64,000 nt of DNA from Mangifera indica (lineage: Eukaryota > Streptophyta > Magnoliopsida > Sapindales > Anacardiaceae): contig NC_058145.1 in assembly GCF_011075055.1 (NCBI RefSeq), positions 13,017,894 through 13,081,893 of the forward strand. The letters are read 5' to 3'. Below the pieces are notes generated by a model. That model was not told the origin of the DNA. It did not search any database and saw only the letters and a list, made by a program, of their open reading frames with translations. Made by a program: the position numbers and the translations under genes. Within the stretch, counting starts at the first letter, position 1. The number at the start of each line of letters is the position of its first letter. Shown one piece after another: positions 24,627-37,100 of this stretch.

Positions 24627-25535
24627 TAATAATTCGGGAAATCTTGTTAGTTTCGGTCGGTCATTCGTTTTTTCTTTTTGTTGGGATAAGAACTAACCCA
24701 TATACTAATCCCTTTCCTTACGAAAATCCACTCAACAATCACAATATCAAAGTAAAGTAATTACAAATTACAAGGAGAACCCAAACAAAAATATTGCTTG
24801 TAATTTTCATTAATAAAGCTAGCATGTTTTGCACCAATTAATTAAGTGAATTAGTGTTCCACTTAGTCACTTCCAAAAGATATAGTGCTCTACCAAATAC
24901 TAATTAATTATGATAAAGCATTTGTACTCCAAAGGAACCACAAACGAGAATTGAATAACCCTAACACGTCCGGCAACAGTTTTGCAGTCAACATCTTGTG
25001 GTTGTAGTAGCTACCTCTCGCCGTTGTTGTCTGTACAACCTTTGTTGTCTTATTTGTTATTGGCAAAGATTCACTCAAAATATCTATCACCTCATTTTTC
25101 TTGAGCTCTTTATGGGCAAACTAATGAGTGCCACTTCGTTTTCTGACAGAACCTCCTCAGCAACATTAACCATGCTAAAGATTGTTTGGATGATAACAAA
25201 ATAAAAAATAAAAAAAAATTTAGTTTTCTTCAACAATACTTTAAGATTAAACTCTTGATTTTGACGTAAACAATAATTATAAAAAATAAACAACATTAAT
25301 AATTGGTTTTTAAAAATATTAGAAGAATTTACTTAAACTTGAATATTTAGTACCTTTTTACCTTAAACTCACTTTGATGACATGAAACTTATATTAGTTA
25401 CATGAGATGAGTTTTTTTTGCTTGCTTTCTTAGAGTTAGTGTGCACCTATGTCTAGAACTCCTTTTGTAAGATGCATGCGTCACTAGTAATCCATATAGC
25501 ATGTGTGGGATTCGTCCCGTAGAACACATAAGAAC

Positions 25536-25587
<52 letters not shown>

Positions 25588-27350
25588 GGGTAGTTTTCAT
25601 TGTCATAATTTTCAAACCACCCATGAAAATATGATTTCTCATAAATTTTTCAAATATGATTTCATGAGAGACGTCTATGAGATTCTTTCTACACACGTTT
25701 ACATTAGGACATAATTATGATAGACCAATCCAAAGTTACACAGTATGCAACTTATGTGACCAATGTGTTAATTCTTTGTCTCAACCTAAACCAATTTACA
25801 TAGAGGAAAATGTTTTCAAAAAAGAAAAAAGTTTTTGAAATTGCTTTCACCACCAAATTTTCACATATATTATATATAGGGAGTTGTCATAGTATAAGAT
25901 CCAAAAGTATATCGTAGATGATCAAGGTAAAGTCATCAAAGTTAAGAGATCTAAGTGCTTCTAAGAATAATTGAATGAGACTGAATGTGTTGTTGAGGTA
26001 ATTAAGTTAAGACATATAAGTTTCATATTGTCTAAGTTTGAAGTTTGAATATGTGCTTTCGATTAATAAGTTAATGTGGAACAAGTTTTTTAAGAGAAAT
26101 AAATTATTAGACGTAAGATTAAGATATTCACTAGATTTTTATATGTATTACATATTGAATGATGATTGTAGTATGAGGTCAACTAGCAAAGAGCTGATGT
26201 GAGAACATTATAATCATTTTAATTTTTATGTTTTATAAGTTCATACTATGATATGATGATTATGATGTTCGACAACATACTTTATATGTGGTGTCTTTTT
26301 TTTGTTTTTGGACATCCTTTTAGACTTTCACTCAATAAAATTTTATTAGAGGGTATTCAATAATTTATGATATTAAGTTTTATTTTTTGTAAATTTAAGT
26401 TATGATTACGCTAAATAGGTTAAGTAAAAAAGCATTTCCCTTGAGAGGGAAATGTTTCTAGAGAGAGGTATTATAGTCATAAACTGTTTACTTCGTTAAC
26501 TCCATCACCAAAAATCAATTATCAATTATAAGGAAAAGACTAAGAGAAATTGTTATTAACAATTAATTGAGATAAAGAGAAACTATTACGAAACTCTCTG
26601 GTTGACCTAAGAGGACGACAATGAGAACTTGACTATTATTCTCGAAACCAAAACAATGTCTACACTTAGATTTCCCATTTTTCTTGGATTTTCTAGTTTC
26701 ACCGTTGATCAAATGATTCAAAAAGCCTTTAATATCCTAGTGAATGAACTCTCACTTTAAAGAAAGATCTCATTTGAACTGATAATTTATATAACAATCA
26801 AAATAATTGCAATAAATTAGAGTTTTGTGATTAATTTTGAGATGACGAGATTTTCACTTATTTGAAATAATTCTGTTTCGTTCTTCATGGAATGATATTA
26901 TTTTCAAAAAATAAAAAGAGATGAAGTTGAGTCAATTTTGATTTCTTACAAAGAGGAATCAGAACCCTACCACAAATATATTAATTTGCATTTATTTGAA
27001 ATCAAAACTTATTTGATGTATCAATTCTAGGTAAAAATCAGAATCAATAGTCCGATACCTTAAAAATCTGATTCCATTTGTTTGGAAAATTTGGTCACGC
27101 TCACTCGAGTTAGAAGGCATGGACACTAACCACAAGTCTGTGGGTCCCTTCTTGTTACCTACTCGGCAAATATATCACTTTCAACCGTGTCGTGATTTTA
27201 ATTTAATAAAAAAAAAATTGAAGCCAAATTGATGCCTTTGATCACATTATAATTATTTTAATTACATGAATCTGTCACTCTCTAAAGCCTACATCATTGA
27301 TTTATGCCATAATCCTTTCACACATGTAAATCAGTAGGAGTCCACCCATT
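24627..27350. other. Intergenic DNA with one possible gene relic
   Basis: Mostly AT-rich and uninterpretable. On the minus strand, a 69-codon frame (25087-25296) runs into a second frame (24908-25090) that overlaps it by four bases, as expected if one frameshift had split a longer reading frame; the product is not recognised and chance is likely. No other coding signal was seen. Confidence 0.3.
25539..25587. repeat. Compound (AT)n(GT)n microsatellite
   Basis: About 15 AT units followed directly by about 10 GT units. Confidence 0.95.
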
Positions 27351-27357
27351 CACAAAA

Positions 27358-27874
27358 GGCCGAATAACTATTTCCCACACAAGTTTAGATGTATTTTCAA
27401 AATCACATTTATAAGATTTAAAAAATTAAAAATCTCATTTATTTGTTTAAAATTTTAGTTAAGATTAAAGAGAAAATTATTATTTAATAAAAAATTAAAA
27501 TTTTATTACTTTTATCTTCACAGTTTGAAAATCTCATAATTAATCTTCTTTTAAAGTTTGAAAAATTAATATTTCATTCTTAAAGTTTGTAAATCATTGT
27601 TGAAGTTGGTGAATTTCATCGTCTTTAATGACGATTTGCAAATCCTAGGGTGAGATATCGATTTTTTAAATTTCAAATAAAAAAATTGTGAAATTTTTAA
27701 ATTGAAAAGGTAAAAAAATAAAATTTTAGTTTTTAAAATTTTTTTATTAAATAATAATTTTTTCTTTCTTTAACTAAGTTTTTAAATGAATGGGTATGAC
27801 TTCTAACTTTTTAAATTTTATAAATATAATTTTAAAAATACATTTAAACTTAAATGGGAAATAGTCCTTTGCCC
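27358..27874. mobile_element. Long-TIR foldback element (copy H)
   Basis: Begins GGCCGAATAACTATTTCCCA and ends TGGGAAATAGTCCTTTGCCC, so both family ends are present with a few substitutions. The interior is AT-rich with a small GACGATTTGC-type centre. No clear target-site duplication remains, suggesting an older insertion. Confidence 0.65.
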
Positions 27875-28440
27875 TCTTAACAAAACGTGATTATATATCA
27901 TCCGTGTCCGTGTAGATTTACATTGTAATAAAGTCAATGGGTTTTAAATATTTTTCATATTAAGGAGTACTATTGTCACTCCGACAAATTGGTCTACTCT
28001 GGTCCCACCATCCAATAGCCCCACTAATCAGCGTGATAGATCGGACGGCGTAGATTGGGTGATGGGCCAACATCGAGATGTTCCTTTTGTTTCCGGATGC
28101 TATTCATCACGCGTGATGTTCACTCACCTGTTTCACACAATTAATAATTTTTTAGTTAATTTATCTTAAATTTTAATTTCAATGTGTCAGAAAAAGCAGT
28201 TTATATTCCTCTCAACTCAAGATTCAAAAAATAACATAAAATCTTGGAATTTTCAAGTATTAAAACTAATAATAAGAGGATAGTTTAGTCATATCAACTA
28301 ATATTATGACAGTACATTTTTATTCATTAAAAATAAAAATATTATTTTTTCGAAGAACCTCATCCGAATCAGACCATTTCTTTAAAGTCAAACCAACTAT
28401 ATTAACATGTAAAACTCTATATCTAGTGACATATTTTATA

Positions 28441-28715
28441 ACTATTAAACTAAATAAGTCAAGAGTTTTATATTGAAATATCGTCATATGAATGTGAAAT
28501 ATATTTTCTCTTATATATAAAGTTTTCTCTTTTACCAATCAAACTACTCATTAAGAGTAAAGTAAAATATCGTTACTATTGAACTAAATAAATCAAAAGT
28601 TTTATATCGAAATATCGTAATGAGCCCTAAATTTATTTTCTCTTATATATGAAACTTTTTCTTTTACCACTCAAACTACTCATTAAACCCTAAATCTATT
28701 CTGTCTTATATATAA
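28441..28715. repeat. Tandem repeat with a period of about 134 bases
   Basis: ACTATTAAACTAAATAAGTC at 28441 is repeated with few changes at 28575 (ACTATTGAACTAAATAAATC). The unit continues through TTTTATATYGAAATATCGT, TTCTCTTATATAT and CTCAAACTACTCATTAA. A partial third copy follows from about 28685. No coding. Confidence 0.7.
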
Positions 28716-28744
28716 AAATATTTTTGCTATATAAGTAAAATTTT

Positions 28745-28910
28745 TATAGTAATACTATGTGTACCTATTTTTAAATACATAAATGAATACAAACATAATG
28801 TGATATCATGTAATTAGATATTACTTTATCCTTAATTCAAAATCATCTAAACATATGATAATATATTATCTATGTACCTATTTAAGTATTTAAAAATATA
28901 TATATATATA
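28745..28910. repeat. Palindromic MITE
   Basis: Left arm ACTATGTGTACCTATTTTTAA and right arm TTATCTATGTACCTATTTAAG surround the familiar core (GATATCATGTAATTAGATATT and its mirror). The left end matches that of the better preserved copy at 45881-46045. Confidence 0.5.
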
Positions 28911-29099
28911 TAGTTTTATTGAAATTTTTATTATTATATGGTAAATCAAGAGAGTCTAATTATGCTATGGTTTTCATCAACACAGAAAAAATAAGTAGAT
29001 CTTAAGTTAATAATAAGATATTAATCCATTATTTTTATGAGTTTATACAATTTTAAATGTATTAATTACTACAATTATGAGATAATTATTGTTGCTTGT

Positions 29100-30270
29100 T
29101 TATATAAAAGAAGAGTGGAATTTTTCATTTGAAAAAAACAAAAAAACCAATATATCAAAGGTAAAGAGAAAAATATGTATACAAAAATAGCATATAAGAG
29201 ATGTAGTAAACTGTCAGGTCAAGCATAGGCAATTGGCGCGTGGTTCTGTTATTTCGGTTTGTTTCATCAGCCATGATATTTGATTGCCATTTAATTTCGA
29301 ATTTTCTTTCAACCCCAAGCTTGTCATCATCACAGCCTTTACAAAAGTCCCTTCTTTTACAGGCTTAAGCTTCGCTATTTGCATAGAGCTTCTGGCTTTG
29401 ATCTGATATTCATATAAAATTTGTTGTTGTCTACATGTGGGTTTCAATGTTTCTGGACTTGTGCTTATGATTCCCTTCTTACATTGTATATCTCTTTCTT
29501 CTTCTTTAACCGTCCAATAAATGGACCCCAGTTAGCTTTATAGATTTTGTTTAAGAATCCAGTAAGGTTTTTTTTGTTTTCTTTTGTCAACCTTATTGTG
29601 GTGGTTCCGTAATTATATGGATTCATTCTTTTTTCATGCTGAAGAATAAAAGTTGCTCCCTTCAGACCCAGGTAATATATATTTCCATGCTTATCTTTTT
29701 CATTTTGTTTTGATTCTCTATTCGATCTTCTGAAAAAATTGCGTTTTTCATTGATCGCAATGAAGAACAGTAACACACATTATTCCGTTTGATATGCTTT
29801 TGTGGGGTTGTTCGTTTTAATATTTTCGATGAGCATTTTCATGGATCATAAGCTATCTCATTCTTCTGGGTTGTTTATTTTCATGTTGTGGATGAGTAGC
29901 TGGAGTTGTTTTGTTTTCATTGATAATATTAATGGATAAAAAAGTGGATTAATCATGGAAATTATTAGTTGGAGATGTTAGAAAAAGATGAAAATTGACC
30001 AGGTTTGGTTCTTTTTGTGAACAGGTCATCAGTTTGGGATGCAAGAGACTAGAGATCAAGGCATGAGAGGCAGGAATTGAATAGAAAAGTTTTGTCCTCA
30101 CTAACATAAAAAACAATTTAAAACCACTATTTTTTTTAGTTGATTTTAGTTAAATGATAATATTGTTAGATCGAATAGAAGATTTTGATCTGGGTTCCTG
30201 CTAGAAGGAGAAAAAGTGAATATTGATTGATTTCGCCGCTAAGTGGAAAGGCTTTTTTGACTTTAGTACA
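29100..30270 (+). promoter_or_regulatory. Presumed promoter and spliced leader of the ankyrin gene
   Basis: A TATATAAAAG box at about 29101-29110 precedes CT/T-rich transcribed-looking DNA. A possible leader intron runs from 29672 (CCCAG/GTAATA) to 30024 (GTGAACAG/GTC). No protein is supported: the minus-strand frames at 29214-29447 and 29465-29776 have no recognisable content. Leader structure is inferred only from splice-site motifs. Confidence 0.3.
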
Positions 30271-32781
30271 ATGGAGGCATCACAAGTTAGGAAAAAGATG
30301 ACTAAACAGTTAACAGGGAAACGTGACGAAACAAGCTTGCATTTGGCGGCAAGAGCTGGAAATCTTTCCGAAATTACAGAAATTCTAACTAATACTGGGG
30401 AAGCTGAATTGAAGGAATTGTTGGCAAAAGAGAATAGCTCGGGTGAAACGGCTCTTTATGTTGCTGCGGATTATGGTTATGTTGATGTGGTTCGAGAGTT
30501 GATCAAGTATTATGATCTTGCTGATGCTGGAATCAGAGCTAGAAATGGTTTTGACGCATTCCACATTGCTGCCAAGGAAGGATATTTGGGTATTTTGTCA
30601 ATACAAGCATTCTCTTTTTTTTGGTTACTGTGGTAAATGCTTTTCCAGTTATTAAAATGATTTTGTGCTTGCCTTGTAGAAATGTTGAAAGTCCTATTGG
30701 AGGCTCATCCTGAATTGGCCATGACTGTTGATTTATCAAACACGACAGCTTTACACACGGCTGCAATGCAAGGGCATATAGAGGTGGTGAAATTTTTGTT
30801 GGATGCAGGAAGTTGCCTTGCGACAATAGCTAGAAGTAATGGGAAAACAGCCCTGCATTCAGCTGCAAGGAATGGACATTTGGAGGTTTTGAAGGCACTT
30901 TTAGCGGCAGATCCTGGGATTGCAACACGGACTGATAAAAAGGGGCAAACTGCACTTCACATGGCAGTGAAAGGACAGAATATTGAGGTGGTGGAGGAGT
31001 TGATTAAGTCAGAGCCTTCATCTGTAAACATTGTTGATACTAAAGGCAATTCACCATTGCATGTAGCAGCCCGAAAGGGTAGAGCTCAGGTAAATTACCC
31101 ATTTTCTTTTACCTAATTGATCAATCAACAACACCACCAAAAAGTTAATTGTCTTTTATGGATCACAGTTCACCATTTCACTCAGAATTTCTTTTGCATT
31201 GATTGGCTTGAAAGCTTCATAGAAATTGCTGTTGAATTCCATTTTCAACTATCGTGCAGAGGAGTATTTAACACAATATTAAAAATGCTAATTTCTAGCT
31301 ATTTATTATTAGGTCCGAATGAATTGGTAGCAGTATTCTAATCCTGATGTCAGTGTGAATTTTCAAATTCCTTGCATAGATTTGTATTAATCAGTTGTTG
31401 AGAACACCCTCTTTATGGAAAAGTTACTTCCCAAGTTCCCTAAAAGGAAGAGATTAATATTAGACCCATTGTTTTGGTTTGTCCTTAAAACAATTATACA
31501 TTTTATTTCAACCATGTCACTGCTACTGACATGGTGATATATGCGAGGATTTCAGATTATGATGATCAGTTTGGCAAATTTTGAGTGCAGATGAACTATC
31601 CCTTAAATTATTGCTTAACTATATGTCTAATTGGAAATGATACACAACCATGCATGAATCAAATTTTCTTGAGGATTATATTACATATACATCAGTGTCT
31701 AACATGTTGTATTAGCTTTGCGGATGCAGCAAATTTTCAGGGATATACTCATACAATTTGATGAATTTAGCATTCAATATATTGAATCTTCTGGGAAATT
31801 ATGCGTGATTTTATTTGTCAAAACTGAGGAAGATTATAATACTTCTACCATAGAAATGTCAGATGAGGGACAAGACTAACAATAAATATTCTGTTTGTGC
31901 AGATTGTGAAGTTAATACTTTCAAAAAGTGAAACTGATACAAAAATAGTTAACAGGGGCAATGAAACTGCCCTAGACACTGCTGAGAAATTTGCCCAGAC
32001 AGACATTGAACTCATCTTGCGGGAGCATGGAGTCGAAAGTGCCAGAAACATGAAAATTCTGCCAAAAAATCCAGCTCGTGAGTTGAAACAAACTGTGAGT
32101 GACATAAAGCATGAAGTCCACTACCAACTAGAACACACCCGCCAAACGAGAAAACGTGTGCAAGGCATCGCAAAACATGTCAAAAAGATGCATATTGACG
32201 GTTTAAACAATGCAATCAACTCCACAACAGTCGTTGCAGTTCTTATAGCCACAGTTGCATTTGCAGCCATTTTCCAAATCCCAGGACAGTATGTTGATGA
32301 CAGCAATGAACTTCATCCTGGGGTCTCACTTGGGGAAGCACATGTTGCACCCAAACCAGCTTTTGTAATCTTCTTCATCTTTGATTCCATTGCCCTCTTC
32401 ATTTCATTGGCAGTTGTGGTGGTTCAAACCTCAGTTGTAGTAATAGAGAGCAAAGCAAAGAAGAAGTTGATGGCAATAATGAACAAGGTGATGTGGTTGG
32501 CTTGTGTGCTAGTTTCAGTGGCATACTTAGCAATGTCATTTATTGTGGTTGGGAAGAAAAATAAATGGCTGGCAATTGGGGTGACAATAGTTGGAGCTGT
32601 TATAATGGCTGCTACATTGGGTACCATGTGTTACTGGGTAATTAGGAATAGGATTGAAGACTCAAACATGAGGAGTATTCGGAAAAATTCCATGAAAAGC
32701 AGGTCAAGATCCTGGTCAATGTCAGCCATGTCAGATACTGAGATTCTAAATAATGAGTACAGGAAAATGTATGCAATTTAA
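30271..32781 (+). CDS. Ankyrin-repeat membrane protein with PGG domain
   Basis: Three coding exons: 30271-30589, 30680-31089, 31903-32781, with GT-AG borders, giving 535 residues. About seven ankyrin repeats cover residues 25-290 (for example ETALYVAADYGYVDVVREL and KTALHSAARNGHLEVLKAL). The PGG domain begins at about 343 (LNNAINSTTVVAVLIATVAF) and includes four predicted membrane helices at about 352-368, 395-428, 437-462 and 466-493. The C terminus ends NEYRKMYAI, as in the At1g07710/At5g60070 group; ITN1 and At5g02620 are wider relatives. Members are plasma-membrane or endomembrane proteins linked to salt/ROS signalling and defence, with ankyrin repeats binding partner proteins. The start is the ATG giving MEASQVRKKMTKQLTGKRDETSLH-type text, the standard beginning of the family; no in-frame ATG lies upstream. 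Everything is intact. The exact physiological role is not known from sequence. Confidence 0.94.
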
Positions 32782-33474
32782 AATTTTCCTATGCCTCATC
32801 CTTCTTTAACATAAAAGTGTAACTGCTAAGTGTAATTTTTTTGCATAGTTGTTCACAGTTTTATCATGGAGAAACTGAGGTTATCTTAGTTGATGTGCTT
32901 CATACATAAACACTAAACTTAAAACTTTCTTAAGCATAGCAAAGGTAGAAGGATTTTGATAATATTTCATGGATGACACCAACCAAACCAACTAAGACGT
33001 GGCCATGTGAATCAGATCAAGACCACATACGACACCGTTTGTGATTGTGGTGGACTATAAAACTTATGGTTTCTTCTAGATGCTTCTCACTTTGAAGAAA
33101 TGGAAGAAACCATTTATGGTACCTTAAATGGTTTTGATATGATTTTCACCACCTTATGGAAATTAGATCTGAAAATGGTTTCCGTAGGAGTTGTGACAGT
33201 GAAAATGGAAGAAACCATTTACCATGCAAATTACCATGGTGGTGGACCATGGAACTTGAGGTTTCATACAAGGAAATTGACAAAAATGAAGAGGACAAAT
33301 GTGTAATATTGTGGGACAGGGAAAATTATACTTTTAAATATTTTTTGAATATATTTTTTTTATTTCATGTAAACTGACTTTTTTACTCATCCACTTATTA
33401 ATTATTAACAAAATGGGGGGCGGACAAATACATTTTTCAAACTAATTAAATAATAGGTAATAATTATTTGGCAT
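32782..33474. other. Intergenic DNA between the ankyrin gene and copy I
   Basis: Ankyrin 3' untranslated sequence, then a short area (33088-33250) in which AAATGGAAGAAACCATTTA occurs twice in direct orientation about 107 bases apart, with further ATGG/CCAT inversions. Small frames there (33100-33377) follow from this repetition and are not credited. Confidence 0.45.
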
Positions 33475-34040
33475 GCCAAAAGACTATTTCCTACTCAAGG
33501 TTTGTTTAAGTAACAAGTTTTACTTTTTTAATTTTAAAAAGCCAGACTATCATTCATTATTAATATTCATTAGTGAATTTTTTAAAGTAAAATATTAAAA
33601 AAATTATTTTGTATTTATTTTTTCTTTTTAAAATGATATATATTTTAAAATAAACTGTAATTTTTAAAATAATAGGGGTTTTAGATAAATTTTAAGGGGC
33701 TTTTAGAAATTTAAAAAAGTTTATAATGTTTTTAAAATTATAATATACTCCACAATAGTTTCAATAATGATAATTATACTATCAAAAAATTGAACAAAAT
33801 GTAAAATTTTAAGATTAGTTAGAGTTTTGATTTTTTTAAAGATCTAAGTATAAATTTTGAAACAGATAGTAATATATTAGTAATTTAACATTTATAATAA
33901 ATGTTAATAATAGTTTTATAATTTAAATAGAAAGGTAAAACAGTTTTATTTTTTGTAGGTGAGGGGTGAAAATTTGGCTTTTTGAAACTTAAGATAGAAC
34001 GAGTATTTCATTAAAACTGGGGTGTCGCCTATATTTGGCC
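33475..34040. mobile_element. Degraded long-TIR element (copy I) next to UFL1
   Basis: The left end GCCAAAAGACTATTTCCTAC is clear. The right end is decayed (CTGGGGTGTCGCCTATATTTGGCC), but its complement aligns with the family block ACCCAAGTTTTAATGATAA. No clean target duplication. It ends 118 bases before the UFL1 start codon, so it forms the distal edge of that promoter. Confidence 0.5.
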
Positions 34041-34136
34041 TAAATAAAAATCTAGAAGATCCATCTCCGGAAGGAAGCTGTCATCCGGCCTAAATAAAAA
34101 ACTGGGAGACCCTTCTATTTTTCCTTGAGAAACACT
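34037..34136. repeat. 50-base tandem duplication in the UFL1 upstream region
   Basis: GGCCTAAATAAAAATCTAGA at 34037 is repeated as GGCCTAAATAAAAAACTGGG at 34087, a period of 50. The first unit starts at the terminal GGCC of the neighbouring element. The second unit ends just before the presumed UFL1 leader. Confidence 0.65.
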
Positions 34137-34158
34137 TGTGTGATCGAAACAACGAACG

Positions 34159-37100
34159 ATGGACGATGAATTGCTGGAACTGCAGAGGCAATTCGAGTCA
34201 GCTCAACAAGCGAAATCGAGCATCCGATTATCGGAGCGAAATGTCGTCGAGTTAGTCCAAAAGCTTCACGAACTTCACATCATCGATTTCGACCTTCTCC
34301 ACACCGTCTCTGGCAAGGAATACATCACTCCTGTAAGCACCTTTTTCTCGATTTTATCTCTGTTCTTTTCTCAAGACCACTATAAATTTTCTCAACTGAA
34401 GCTGAATTGAAGACACTGGCCGCATTTAGTTTAGAATAGGCTACTATTCGCGGCCTTCAAATTATTAGTGGTTTTTGGTGAAATGTTAACTTTGAATCTG
34501 GTACATATTACATGAGCATGCATGTGAGTGTTTTTAGAATTTATTTTGGTTGTGATGATTTAATACGACTTGTTTTTGTTATCAAGACAAATCAAAATGA
34601 TTTCATTATTGACTGTCAAATGTTTACTTTATGTTTGATAACGTCCAAACAGAAATTCCTATGAGTTGTAGACAATTTCTGGGAATGCATGTGTAGATTA
34701 TTGCTGTGACAGTTTTCCTAGTAATCGATCTTATATCCAAATTTGTTGTGATAAAACAAATTATCGGGATCTAGAATGTTAAATATCTATTTTCGATACA
34801 TTGTTTTCTGTGGTGTACAAGGATCAATTTATACTTATATAATTTGTTGCTTGGAATACTTTGATTGTGATTATTATATGTGTTATTATAGGAACAATTG
34901 AGGAATGAAATTGGGGCAGAGGTCAAGAAATTAGGGCGTGTTTCCTTGATTGATCTTGCAGACATTACCGGTGTTGATTTATACCACGTTGAGAAACAAG
35001 CTGAACACATGGTTTCTAGTGATCCAGAGCTCATGTTGATTCAAGGAGAAATAATATCTCAATCATATTGGGACTCTGTAGCTGAAGAAATCAATGAGAG
35101 GCTTCAGGAGTGTAGTCAACTTGCTTTGGCAGAACTCGCGGCACAGTTGCAAGTCGGCTCTGAGTTGGTGGCATCTATGTTGGAGCCTCGTCTTGGGTCA
35201 ATGGTAGCTTATTATATTAGTTACATGCAACTTTAGGGTACGAAATTCAAAGTTTTTATTTTGCTTTTTTTGAGTTTTAGGTGAAAGGTAGGCTTGAAGG
35301 TGGGCAGTTGTATACTCCAGCCTATGTTGCACGTGTTGGTGCCATGGTTCGTGGTGCTGCAAGGGGAATCACAGTTCCAACAAATTTGTCAGCGTTATGG
35401 AGCACCTTACAGAAGCTTTTGCAAGAAATGGATGGAGCAACTGGCGTGGCTGTTGAAGGTTCTTTTTTCCAGTCTTTGTTTAATGCAGTGGTTAAGGAAG
35501 GCGAGGTGCTGGGATCACTTCGTGCAGGAGCTCATTGGACTCCAAGTGTAGGTGACATAATTTTAAATCAATATTTTGGATGTGTTAGCTTCTGCCCTAT
35601 CGGAAAAAAAAAATGTGTTTTTTGCAAGCCAGACGTATAGCATTAAAAGTTCCCTCTTTGTTACAGTGCAAATCTTGATTTAGTTGTTTTCTTGCTTATA
35701 AATTTTAGTGTATGCTTATCACAATGCCAATAAGATTCTTTTCAGAAGAGAGCAAAGATAATGAAAGAATTTTGTTTTTAAGTATTAAAAAAGGCTTTAT
35801 CAAACGCACCCATATCACAAATTGATAACTGTGTGGGTTTATCACTTTTCTTTGAATTATATGACTGATTAATTTAAAAAAGTCATTTCCTTTTTTTTTT
35901 TTTTGGGGGTTTAGAGGGGGGGTTTGTTTGGAATTTTCAGTTCTTCTGAAGCCCATTCCAGTACTAGTTATGATTGGTTCTTGTTGTTAACATTGGAGGC
36001 AATTTGTGCAACAGGTTTTTGCTATTGCCCAAAGGGAATGTGTAGATTCTTTCTTTTCACAGGTTTGGAGCTAAATATCTCTTAAATTTATAGATGTTCA
36101 GATGCATATAAGACAGATTTAATATTGTTTTATAAATGTTGAATTTTCCAAATTTGTTAAGAGCATATGATGAATTTCTTACCTTTTATCTATGCTTTGC
36201 GGTTTTCTACATCTTTTTGTAGTGTTTTATTTTTATTGTTGTCTGGAAGAATTTATTCCTTAAAATAATGGTATTGACTGTTTGCTTGGTGTTTATTTTA
36301 TTTTCCACAGAATTCTTTCATCAGCTATGAAGCTTTGAACAAACTTGGGATTTCACAGCCTGTCCAGTTCTTGCAGGTATTTTGGTGGAATTTGTGGTGA
36401 ATTTCTAATGGCATAGAATTTCTTGCACTGAAAAAATCCTTTGGAGTATGCTTCTCTGGATTTTATCTAATTGAAATTGCTGTGTCACTCCAATTTAGTC
36501 CAGGTACCCTGAAGGTACACCTTTGGTTACAGCATTTGTTCACCCGTCAATGATTGGGATGTTGGATTCTGCTATAGAGGATGCTCTTGAGCGGGGTAGC
36601 TGGTAAGGACTAAAAAGAAGAGTTATATTTCTTTCTTTCTCTTGTTCCTTTTCAAGCCTTTGGTAATTTTATTTGAGCATTTTGATAAATTTTTCGCCCA
36701 TTTTTTGCAACTTATATATTAGCCAGAAAAAAACTTTTTCCATTCTTTTTCATTGCTGTCTAATTTCAACTTACAAAGAGCTAATGGGTGATTAATTTTT
36801 TTTTTTTTATATTTAATGGGAGCAGCTTAAAATTTGGGCTTTTCCAATAAGTTATTTCTTAGCTTTTTTAAGTTTTGAAATGTCAAACGTACCCTCATCT
36901 TGTTTCAGGAATGCTGCATTATCTGTTCTTTATTATGAAACCAGATTTGGTAGTATATTACTAGAAAATACTTAGCATTTACGCCAATCAAACAACCAAA
37001 ATTTGAACAGAAGTTCTATCTTATATGAGCTACTTAAAAGAAGCTGTATCAAATGGACATTTCATAAAAACTTGCATGTTTGGATTTGTTGATAAATTAA

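Noticed and set aside
29214..29776. Two adjacent minus-strand frames (77 and 103 codons)
   Set aside because: Lysine/asparagine-rich, no recognisable domain, and located in the presumed leader of the ankyrin gene.
30223..30270. Upstream extension of the ankyrin reading frame
   Set aside because: No ATG in it (the frame opens at a TTG) and family members start at the ATG at 30271.
31845..32627. Three minus-strand frames over the last ankyrin exon
   Set aside because: Antisense shadows; the plus strand carries a clear PGG domain.
33100..33377. Small overlapping plus frames near 33.1-33.4 kb
   Set aside because: Product of a local direct repeat (GGAAGAAACCATTTA twice); no family resemblance.
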